Shown: piece by piece, positions 44,872 to 54,805 of the stretch
Layout: every line of letters begins with the position of its first letter
Numbering within the stretch: position 1 is the first letter of the stretch
Origin: Asterochloris sp. CNOR1
Taxonomy: Eukaryota; Chlorophyta; Trebouxiophyceae; Trebouxiales; Trebouxiaceae
NCBI GenBank assembly: GCA_963969365.1
Contig: OZ017750.1
Location: 3,658,001 to 3,722,000 of the forward strand
Direction: 5' to 3'
DNA: 64,000 nt
The notes under the pieces: generated by a model
What the model was told of the DNA's origin: nothing
The model's input: only the letters and a program-made list of their open reading frames with translations
The model's database searches: none
Program-made: the position numbers and the translations under genes

Positions 44872-47800
44872 TCATTTCACCCGCGGCCTGCTGCAGCAGC
44901 ATGCCAGTCGCTGGCGTCTGACTGTTGACCTGGGCTTCTGCACAAGCTGCTCTGCTGCATGCTGCTGAGCGGCCTCTGCCACAACATCTGCCAAGTAGGG
45001 GTGCTGCAGGGCCTGCTCTGCCGTCATGCGGTGCATTGGGTGGGGCCACAGGAGGCGCATGATGAAGTCAGCTGCCAGCGGGTCCTGCGTGACAGCGCTC
45101 AGCGGCTGCAAGATAGGGTGGGAGGTGGAGGGGTTGTCAGCCTGCAGCAGTGATAGCAGACCTGGGCATCTGACTTCATTCGCAGACTGCTGTGTGTGCT
45201 TTGCATGCTGTGGCAGTTTCTGCACGGCATGTGTTCAAGGTGCCGGGAATGCAGATGTTGGATGGGGCAAGCAGCATCTTGACGGCCAGGTACACCACTC
45301 TGGTGTGCAGGCAGGCACAGCACAACAGGCAGTGACATCTATGAGGCAAGGCTGCCCTCTCGTGCAGCAGCTAAAGGAATGCAAGACATTGACTATGGCA
45401 AACATGTGAAGTGACTGGCATTCCTGTTGCCGTTCTGCAAGCAGGCACTGCCCACGCAGCCAGCCTCACCCAGCCGTCTTGCAGGGCATACATGGCCAGC
45501 GCCCGTGCCAGCACATTGGCCCCCTCATCCAGCGCGGTCTCGTCCCCAAAGGGCAGCCTCCCCGTCAGCGCCTCGTACAGCACCACCCCGGCCGAAAACA
45601 TGTCCGCTGCCTGCCCATTGTAGGCCATGGCCACACCTGCAAGCAACAGCTGCCACCCTGCAAGTAAGCCTTCGAAAAACAGGTAGGACTGGCCAGGTCT
45701 GAGCTTCCAGGGACAGATAAGTGTACTGGCCTTCGTTTGCAGAGGAGAAAGAGAGGCACCGTTTATACAGTTGCCTGCTGGTGTCAATCTGCAGTTGCCT
45801 TCCTGGGGTCTGGCAAACTTGCGCAAGGGGCAGCGCCCATTGCCAGCTTGCTTTGCTAATGCGCTTGTCAAAGATGGCACTCAGGCAGCAGCTGGTGAAG
45901 ACCCCTCACCTTCAGCTGTGCCGCAGATGAGCTTGGCAAAGATCTCATAGGCCATGTAGGGGATGGTGCCGCTCATCTCCTGCACAGCCCCATCTGCAGC
46001 CACACGCATCACCTGGACAGCAAACATCCTTGTAGACAGGAAAGGTGTATGCGCCTTTGTCCTTGCTTTGCATGCTGGGCTGACTGTAGGTTGCACGAAA
46101 GGGGCATCAGAAGACTTCGTGCAAAGCAGGGACAAGCAAAGAGCTGTCAGTGCAAGACGCCGCGGCAGCAGATCCAGCATGCAGCTTACCTCCTGCACGG
46201 GCCCATCTGCAGGAGAGGCTTTCATATAGTCAGTGCAGGGTCACCGCTCAAGGGTTTGGCTTCACCATGCAGACTCCCTTCTGCGCCTTCTGGTCTGCTG
46301 CACAGCCACCCCAGCAGGCAAGACTACTCTACACAGTCAGGGCAGACTGTCATCCTGTGCCAGTCAGCATGCGGCAGTCCTCCTGCACATGCTGCCGGCA
46401 GCCACATCCCATATGCAGCTCTCACACTGCTGAGGCAGGGTCAGTGAAAAACTTGATTTCAGCATGCAGGACGCCATCCCTTGGCCTCGTCTGTCGCCAC
46501 TAGCTGCAGCAGAATCAGGCAGGGCGGTCCAGACATCAATGCAGAATTGCAGCTCCCTTTCTATGCAGCCGTTTCTGCAGCCACAGGCTCCTGCACAACT
46601 TGAGCCAGCACCAGTACAACATCATAGCATGCGGCTTCGCTGCTGCAGCATCAGGGGTGCATTCTGCTGCATGGTGCTGAAGTGGCACAGAGTGCTGCAC
46701 TGCTGCAGGAACATCCATGCCCAAGTAGCCCTCAGAAGAGAGGTGTTGTGGTAGACATCACTGGCTGCAAGGCTGCTCTGTTATGACCCTGTACCTCGGC
46801 ACCCAGCTACAGCTGCCTACTGCCACAGCAACATCAGTTCGGTCAGTTTCAGTGCCAACGGGCTTGCGTGGGAAGCGTCGCCCACCTTCTGCACACAGCT
46901 CAGCCACCCCAAAGTCCAGGAGGTGGAAGGCTGGGCTGAACTGGAGGTTCTTGGGGGCAATGTCCTTGTGAGCCACCCCCAGGGCATGGATGCTTCTCAG
47001 AGCCTGGAAGCAGTTGCAAGACTTACAGACACAGGGAGGCCCTAAGGGCGTTAGATCTTGCAGAGAATGCTACCAGCCCATCTATGCTTCTGACAGCCTG
47101 CACATGGCCATGGTGGTGTGCTGCAATGTGCTGCGCACCAGGGCTCCCCGTCTGAGCAGGCAGAGGAGTGATGACCACTGCGGTATGCCTCGTGTATGCT
47201 GCACTGGTGTAGGAGGAAGTGCAGGAGCCTTGCTCATCTGCATGCTGCAGCATGTTCTGGGTGGCTGCACTCTGCTGCCCCATTTGGTGAGATCTGTAGA
47301 GCCAACTACCATGCCTGCTCAGATGGCAGCAGCATATAAGAACAGCGTCCAGATGCAGAGTCATCTGTCCTCTGCCGTGTCAAAGTGAGACGTGGTGCGC
47401 CAGCCCCCACCTGGAGCAGGTGCAGGGCGATGTGCTGCACGCGGCGCTCGCTCAAGTCGATGGGGTACGCATGGTGGTAGTGGGCCTCGGCGAGGGTGGC
47501 CAGAGTCACGCCAGGCAGGTACCTGCACAGGCACTGGCGAGCAGTGAGGCTTTGCACTTTGACCTGAAAAGAGAATGTGGAGCCACAGCTGTACAGAAGA
47601 CACCCAGCACACCATGGTGGACAATCGTTGCTTACCTCTGCATCCAGACTTCAGGCTAGGTGCCTTTTATTCTCAAGCTGGGTGCACTCTGACATGAGAA
47701 GATAACAAGGTGTGGAGCCACTGCTGTGCAGGGGCCAAAATACACCATGGCAGACAGTGGCTGCTTGCCTGGTCCTCCGAATCGCAGGCTGATCGCCTCT

Positions 47801-50800
47801 GAACCTCAAGGTGTGTCTGACCTCGACACAAAGATTGCGCTGCCAGTGCTGCACAGGGGCCCACCAGCACATAATGGCACAGGGTGGCTGCTTGCCTGAA
47901 CCTCTGAACCTCAGGCTTGGGGCCTCTGAACCTCCAGGCGCGTACACTCTGACATGGAAATCACGGATGTGCAGCTACTACTGTACAGGGCCCCATCAAC
48001 TCATCATGGCAGACAGTCGCTTCTTGCCAAGAGGGTGGCTGCCAACCCAGCACCACCTGCTCTGAATATCGTGCTGGGGGCAGTCTTGACTCAAGACAAG
48101 GAAGGCGCGGCTGGTGCCTTCGTGAAGGGAGCTGCGGCCCCAGCAGACCATGGCAGAAATTTGCTGCTCGCCAAGCAGGCCCTTGGGTTCCTCTGAAATC
48201 AACCTGTGAGCATTCCTGTGTGAAGAGCAGGGAGAGCAGCCGCTATCACTAGAGGAGCTGCGCCTCCAGAAGCCCTTCGCGGAGATTTTTTGCTTGCCAA
48301 GCTGGCCCATGTGGGGGTGAGTGCAAGCTTACCTGAAGACAAGGAAGGCGCAGCTGCTGCTGTAGAGGGGCCCCTCCAGCAGGCGCACCACCTGGGGCAG
48401 GTCCTGCAGCCGCCGCAGAATGGCAGCCTCCCGCTCCACGTGGCCCATGCGCTGAGTCTCATCGCCGGTGGCATCTGCCAGGGAGACCACCTTGACGGCG
48501 CAGGCCTCGCCATCTGCTCGCCAGCACCTGCAAGGCAGTAATATAGCTTGTGGGGAGGCCGCTTTGTGGCATGCTTTCATGAACATGTCAGCAATGGGGC
48601 GATTGCCACACTGCAGCTGACCATAGCATTCCTGTTAGCAGTTGGCATCTGCAGAGCAGATAGCTGCCACTGCAAAAGCTGTTCAGACAGCCTGCTGCAT
48701 TTCAGTCAGGACGTTGGGTGGAAGGGTGTGTTTGTGTTCGTTGGGACTCCGGCATGGCAAACTTGCAGCATAGGCACACGCTTCTGCGGCACAGCTGACA
48801 TCGTGCTGGAGGCCCCTGCACAGCTTGCCAAAAGATGACTCCATCTGTCAGCAGACTGACTGTGTTCAGAGGCAGGGCCCACCACACATGTGGCCACCCC
48901 TGCTTGCTGAAGCACCTTGCACAGCTCGCCTGAACACGCCTCTATCTGCCAGCAGAGTTACAGTTGTTCAGGGATAGGGCCTACCACAGATGTGGGCATT
49001 TCTGCTGGCTGAAACACCCTGCACAGGTCACCTGAAGACGATGCCATACGCCCCAACCCCGAGCGGCTTGGAGTCCGGCTGCCAGAAGTAGCCATCCCCA
49101 AAGGGGCAGGGCTGCGCATCATGGGGGGCCTTCTGCGGGGTGGCCGGCCGCGATTCGCCTGTAGCAGCAGATCACAGTACAGCCGAGTCGGCACTCCCCG
49201 ACACTGAGCCAATTCCCTCCCACACAGCATGGCTGCCGCCAGCGACAAAGTCATATCTTGGTCGAGTCGCCGAGGGGTGGAGGTGGAGACTGTTGCTCCT
49301 TGCCCTGCTGAGAGGTAGGCCAGCCATGTTGCAGATTCAAGCAGCGTCTATGAGGGAGGCTAGCTGGCTAGCTGCAGAACAGGTGCACCACACTCACGCA
49401 GCCGCTGCTGGCCAGGCTGCTTGACTCTACTGGTTGTGTACCACTGTTAATCAACTGCTTGTGCCCTGATACCAAGTAAGACTTTTGGTCATCAGTCAGC
49501 CTCGCCCACTCACTGGGGTCCATTGTGTCCAGCTGGCGCTTGAAACGGGCAGTCCAGGGAGTGGCAGGCACGGCGCAGGCCAGCCGCCCCGTGTCCTGAG
49601 GTACCGCGCCCGACCGTGGCCCCACACGTATGGGCCCTGGGCTGGCGGGCCCCCCAAAAGCAGCTGGGAGCCCAGGCTGCACTGGGGCGGGTTCCTGCTG
49701 CTCAGTGCGCACATAGGCGGGGTCTGCAAAGGGGGCAATGGAGTGCAGCTTGCACTGATGTGAGGCAGACTGTCTTTGTGGCAGACCTGCGCCGAGCCCA
49801 TGACTGTCTGGTATGAGCAATGTCTCTCCTCAAGGCAGCAGATGAGAAGTGGTGCACCCAACTGCTCAGGTACATTCAGTTGCAGGGTTCTTGAAGCGTG
49901 TGAGGCATGCGTCATTGGCTGTACACCATGGTTCCCTGAGCAAGCGTGCCAGCCTAAATGCTGCCGTGACCTGCTCAGGCAAGAGGACCGAGGACAGGGC
50001 AGAGGATGGAGGGCCCAGTCCTTGCACAGCGATGTGCATACAACCTATGTTCTGCTCTGGAGCAACCTGAACCTCGTGAAGTCTGCTGGAACTTACACCT
50101 CTGACCGCCACGCCCTGCCGCAGCAGCTGGAAACTTGACCAGCAGTGCTGGACTACCATCCTCACAGCCTGACCTGACAGGCCGCATCCAGCCCCTGCGC
50201 CCGGCTCTCCCAGTGCGCCCATGCCGGCCAGGGGGTCCCCAGTGACTCGCGCTGAAGGAGGCTCCGAATCCAGGTCCCCCGTCACGCGGAAGCTGCGCAG
50301 CCCCTCGCTGGCCCCAGCCGGCTCCACTGCAGCATGCGCAGCCTGCCTGCCTGTGCTCAAAGCGGGGCCTGCGCCTGCGCCGCTGCCTGCTCTCCAGAGG
50401 GCTGCATGCGCTGCCTGTCCCGCCTCGCCGCCTGCCAGGCGTTCCCTGCCCACAGCTGTGGCTGCCGCGTGCTGCCCCGCCCTGCCATCTGCTGCCAGAT
50501 GGACGCCCCCAGCTGCCTGAGAGCCATCAAGGCCGTCAGGCAGCTGCTTGGCTGGGCCGCGGGGCGTCTCCAGGTCATGCTGCCATGCTGTGCCGCCAGG
50601 CGGCTCTGAGTGGGGCTCATTTAGCCACCAGGGCGTCTGCATGCTGTGCTGCCAGGCCAGGCTGCTGGGGTTGGTAGCCAGGCCCCCTGACAGCTCCTCC
50701 AGGCAGGGCTGGTGGTGGGATCTGAGGGTGTCCAGCGTGGGTGTGCCCGGCAAGTACCAGGTGCTGTGGTGTCGCGTCAGGTTCAAGGTGGAGACCTGGT

Positions 50801-51138
50801 CATCCAGGAGGTTCAGGGCTCTGGCAGCCTCCCAGAGCTGGGCTGATTCTGGGTCTGCAGCTGGGGCGGCACCGCCGGCGCCTGACGCGGCTGGTGGTAT
50901 CTGGCGCGACCTGTCAGCTGCCTGCATGGTGTGCTGCAGGGTTGAAGCTGCTGTCAGCTGCTGGATGCACAGCGTACAGTGGAAATAGTAGAGGTGTTCC
51001 TAAGGCGGCAGGTGCCTGCACATGGAAGGCATTTACCTTGCCAGAGAGGCCAGCCTGCTCAGTGTTGCCTGTTACAGACCCATTTGTTTGAGCATCGCAG
51101 ACTCCATTCTGCAGGTGGATGTCTGAGTGGTCCAGCAT
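44872..51138 (-). CDS. Protein kinase with altered catalytic loop, LKB1/STK11-like features
   Basis: Exons 51138-51076, 50933-50174, 49723-49473, 49132-49032, 48527-48333, 47522-47411, 47003-46886, 45993-45910, 45636-45470 and 45105-44872 join in phase to 694 aa. The first about 390 residues are Gly/Ala/Pro-rich and probably disordered. Kinase motifs: P-loop GVGAYGIVF, CAVKVV (ATP Lys), VEREAAIL (helix C Glu), GVAHKDIAPKN, HLLDFGVAEL, SGTIPYMAYEI, ADMFSAGVVLYEALTG and HRMTAEQALQHPYL. HRD is HKD, the loop Lys after Asp is Ala (DIAPKN, not DIKPxN), and APE is AYE. HKDI and DFGVAE are as in LKB1 (HKDI, DLGVAE), so an LKB1-like origin is a reasonable guess. Mg-binding Asn and DFG Asp are kept, so activity is possible. 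Head-to-head with GGH. Confidence 0.88.
46184..46213 (-). repeat. Decoy copy of a kinase exon start
   Basis: On the minus strand CTGCAG then a sequence reading DGPVQE copies the real exon start at 45993 (DGAVQEM). The copy is followed at once by GTAAGC, so it has the form of a tiny decoy exon. Confidence 0.55.
47560..48300 (-). repeat. About 130-bp intronic repeat, six diverged units
   Basis: Units at about 47575, 47715, 47845, 47972, 48100 and 48225 (plus coordinates) share a tgctgtacaggggccc core, a catggcag-ca segment and a cttgcc/cttgccaag end. The unit resembles the 3' edge of the adjacent kinase exon (48333-48400, ctgctgtagaggggcccctc), so the array probably grew from that exon edge. 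Confidence 0.7.
48814..49045 (-). repeat. About 102-bp repeat copying a kinase exon donor
   Basis: tgcacagcttgcc (48817), tgcacagctcgcctgaa (48918) and tgcacaggtcacctgaag (49021) start three successive units; the last spans the real donor of the P-loop exon (ends 49032). Confidence 0.65.
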
Positions 51139-51325
51139 GGCGAGTCAAGCATGCACAGGCTGGGACTTCGCGGCCGACAGCACCTTCCAATGCCTTAAGT
51201 CTCAATCACCGTAGCTGACAGAGTCAAAACTGCATGCTGCAGCGCAGCCGGGCCCACAGCTGTAGGACGCACGTGATGTTGGCATTTTGTTCAATCAGCA
51301 AGCGTTTGGCAATTGGAAGAACAGC
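51139..51325. promoter_or_regulatory. Bidirectional promoter, kinase / gamma-glutamyl hydrolase
   Basis: Only 187 bp separate the divergent ATG codons, so both promoters and 5' UTRs must share this stretch. No clear motif identified. Confidence 0.55.
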
Positions 51326-54300
51326 ATGGGGCCTACTACATTTCTTTCAGTGATCCTGGCGGCATTCAGCCTGCTGTTCTGCAGCACCTGGTGCGGCACT
51401 GGACAGCTGGGAGGAATCTCACGTTGCAGCTGGAGCCTAAGCCTGACTGTACTTGCAGGGCGTTCAGCATCGAGGAGCAGGAGCTGGCAGTCCAAACATT
51501 GGCAGGCAGCAACTGGAATGCAGACCCAGAGCCGGAAGTGAATGTCAGGCCTCTGATCGGCGTGATGAGTCAGGTCAGATCAGCTGTATGCCATGGGCTG
51601 ATCAGGGTTGCCTCCTTTTCTTGCTAGCCTGTATCGGGCTCCTGACCCCCTTGGCCTGTGCCTGCAGCCTGGCGACCCTGCCCCTAAAGGCTTTAGCTGT
51701 GAGCCTGCTGCTGTGCTTGATCGCTCTTTGCTTCCGTGCTGGCGGTGTGCATGCAGGCAAAGGCTGATACGTTGCACCGTGTGGTGCTGCAGACATTGCA
51801 AGCTCGTATGTCAAGTTTGTGGAGATGGCTGGGGGCAGAGTGGTGCCAATTGAGTATGATCTGCCATTTGATGAGATGAAGACCAGGTGTGCTGCTGCAC
51901 TGCTGACTGGGTGCTGCATTCCAGTTGCTAACAGGAGGCACCAATGAGGAGCACGCAATAGGCGGGAGGGCAATCGATTTTGCGCAGCGGCAGCAGCCTG
52001 TTGTGCATGGCTGTGCACTGGTCTGGCGCTGCTGCGCATGGCAGGCAGTGACAGCATTGTTGGCTGTTGCTGGCAAGTGGTCTGGCACTGCTTCACATGT
52101 AAGGTGGCGATGCAGAGGTCAAGATCTGCTGCAGTGCGTGCCCGGTGCCACTGCATGCTTGCATGCCCCCGGCAAGCCTTGCCGAGCTTGGTGTGTGGCC
52201 AGCTGAAGGACAGGCCTGCTTCAGATGCTGCCAGTGTGCCAGGCAGTCGCACTGCAACATTTTGGACCTGGCTCCTTGCTGCAAAGCAGGCCTGCTGCAC
52301 TTGGCCCACAGCTGTGGCATGCCTCACTGCTGCAGGTTCAACTCCATCAACGGCATGCTCATCCCTGGGGGCTCTGCTGACCTGAAGCCAGGCCACCCCT
52401 TCTACGATGCCACAGAATACCTTTTCAAGCTAGCACTTGAGGCCAATGACAAGGGCGACTACTTCCCTGTGAGCCACGCACCACACTCCTAGAAGTGCTT
52501 GTGCCTTTTTGCTCCAAGAGCCAGCGCGGGGCCCAGGGCCTTTTCGCGGTGGGTCAGTTGTGGCTGCCTATCCTGACGTGTGTGTGCTGCTGCAGATCCA
52601 GGGCACGTGCCTCGGCTTTGAGATGCTCTCGGTTATAATCTCTGGCAACACCAGCTTACTGCGAGGGTGACACCTCTTCTGGTGTCTGCTGCATTGCCTG
52701 CTCTTCAGGGTTGTTCAGGGGTTGTTCCAGGGTTGCAGCGTGCAGTGCAGTGGCCCTTTGCCCTATTCTGTTCCAGCAAGCTGCTCCCCAAGACTGGCAG
52801 CCTGCACTGGCATGACTACCATCCGGTCTCACCTAGCTGCCTAGGCTGTGGATGTCAACATCGCAGTGCCCTATGCCAGTCAGCCCCCAGCAACCCAGCA
52901 GAGCCCTGCAGCTCCCAGCATTGAATGCCACTTCTCAGATCACAATCAAGCGTGATGCTTGATGAGCCACGATCAGGCTCTGTCTTCAGGCAGCTCCCAG
53001 GTACCATGCAGATTTGACGCTGAAGACTACGCCTCGCCGCTCTATCTGACAGAGGATGCCGTGCCCTCGCGCTTCTTTGGCAGCATGCCCAAGAAGGTGC
53101 GGCGTGACCTCCAGGAGCATCCTCTGGCCATGGAGAACCACGGCAATGGTGAGTGCCTGAGTCTCGGTCAATCTTGGCTGCTGATTGGGGGATCTCGTGG
53201 CACTGCAAGGACTGCAGCTCCGCAGCAACATCTGCAAGTGGCAGAACCAAAATCCTAGCTTGAGCAACAAGTGTGCCACTGCAAGTCCATTTCTGTCCTG
53301 TCAGGGACAGACTGGGTTGCTCCGCATTCGCAGCGCTGCGCCGGCTAGAAGTGACCCCAGCCAGCTCTGTATGGGAGGGCGGCGGCCTGAGCAGTGCATC
53401 CCAGCAATGCAACCATGGTATGCTGGCTGGGAGGTGCAGCAGGCATGCATGCCTTCAGGAGGCTTGCTGCCTCTCAGCTCAGTCAACTCTGTCACATTCA
53501 GCGGCTCTGCAAGGTCGCGCGCAACGACCTTACTGACTCTCTGCGTTGAGGCATTGCTGGACAACCATTGGATGTGCCCCCTGTGCAGGGGTTTACTTCA
53601 GGTCGTATGACGAGAACCCCAAGCTGAAGGAGTTTGCCAAAGTGCTGAGCCTCTCCACAGACCGTGGTGACAGGGTCTACGTCTCAACCTTTGAGGCACG
53701 CAAGGTGAGCTGGTGGGAACTGCATTGCGTGTCCGGCTGCTCTGCTGAGCCGTATAGGCCTTTTCACCTGGGCTGCTTATTCGTAGTACGACTGCTATGA
53801 CTGCTACGATTTGATCCACGGCTTTGCACACCATCAGAGATGGCATCTGCTTTGTTGCTGTCTCATGACCTTCATACCGCACCAGAAGTACAGGCCGCCT
53901 GCACAGTGGTTATACCATTCCCCCAGATCTTGCTGCAGCTAATGCTACAGCATGCATTGCAGAAGTGTAACCTTTTACAGCTCTGAGGACGCTCCCTGTC
54001 CTCCTGCAGTACCCCATCTATGGCACGCAGTGGCACCCTGAGAAGAATGCCTTTGAGTGGTCAGCTCCGCTGCGTATCCCTCACACCAGGCGTGCGGTAG
54101 GCAGCAATCAGCTGCTGGCACACCTAATTTCGCATCATTTATGTTGTTGCTGAGCTCTTGTAACCTGGAACCATCAGTCGTTTGACCATGTCCCAAAGCC
54201 AGCTGTGCTCACATCCTTCCATAAGCGACATGGACTGCATTGCTTCTCTGCTGCAGGTTGATGTCACAACTGCGGTGGCCAACTTCTTTGTGGATGAGGC

Positions 54301-54481
54301 CCGGAAAAACTTTCATCGTCCATCAAACCAGCTTGACGAGGATAACATGCTCATATACAATTACTGTCCAGAGTTTACTGGCAAGCACAAGCATGAGGGC
54401 GAAGAGACGGACTTTGATGAGTGCTTCTTCTTCCCAGAGTGGAAGGGCAAGAACACTGCAGCTGCTGTGTCATCACAGTGA
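51326..54481 (+). CDS. GGH: Gamma-glutamyl hydrolase (folate polyglutamate hydrolase)
   Basis: Class I glutamine amidotransferase-like peptidase (C26) that removes gamma-linked glutamates from folylpolyglutamates, usually in the vacuole or outside the cell. Exons 51326-51390, 51459-51573, 51668-51698, 51793-51886, 52336-52468, 52596-52666, 53012-53148, 53589-53704, 54010-54096 and 54257-54481 join in phase to 357 aa. The first exon is a signal peptide (MGPTTFLSVILAAF); intron 1 is only 68 bp. Then RPLIGVMSQPGD, YIASSYVKFVEMAGGRVVP, NGMLIPGG, nucleophile Cys in QGTCLGFEMLS, MENHGNGV (catalytic His candidate), YPIYGTQWHPEKNAFEW (second His-Glu) and YNYCPEF near the end. Layout matches plant GGH throughout. 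The 31-nt exon 3 is supported by the SYIASSYVKF join. Confidence 0.96.
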
Positions 54482-54805
54482 CTGCAGCACCGCTACAACA
54501 ACAATTGATACATAGATGCAGCCTAGATGTGACTCCACAACATACATGAGCCTGTAGTACAATAGATAAATCAGGGGAGACAGCCAGGCTACCAACTTCT
54601 GGCGCCTGCCCTAGGTTGCTGCCTTGTGTCCTGGTAATTTTATCTTGAACCTCACCATGCTCGCCCCATCTGGCCTCATGGCTATCAAATTATTTGATGT
54701 GTGGGTGAGGCTCTGCCAAAATGTGCGCCGTAGGTGCTTGCTCAGCCACCCATGATGTGGACAGCGCAACTTTGGCTGATATTCAATGAAACAAGATGGC
54801 ATGTA
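54482..54805. other. Convergent 3' spacer, GGH / PIN gene
   Basis: 324 bp between convergent stop codons; no gene or repeat recognised. Confidence 0.6.

Noticed and set aside
46886-47003. Tyrosine kinase call, because the loop has Ala where DLAARN kinases do
   Set aside because: The remaining loop (PKN), HKDI and DFGVAE fit Ser/Thr kinases of LKB1 type better, and the Ala alone is weak evidence.
49866-50927. Long minus-strand open frame considered as a separate gene
   Set aside because: Its 5' part is exon 2 of the kinase (50933-50174), joining in phase at both ends; the rest beyond the donor at 50174 is intron read-through.
52840-52976. Possible extra exon in GGH (reads VDVNIAVPYASQPP)
   Set aside because: The flanking exons join directly in phase as LLRG-FDAEDYASPL, matching the family; inserting this block breaks the alignment.
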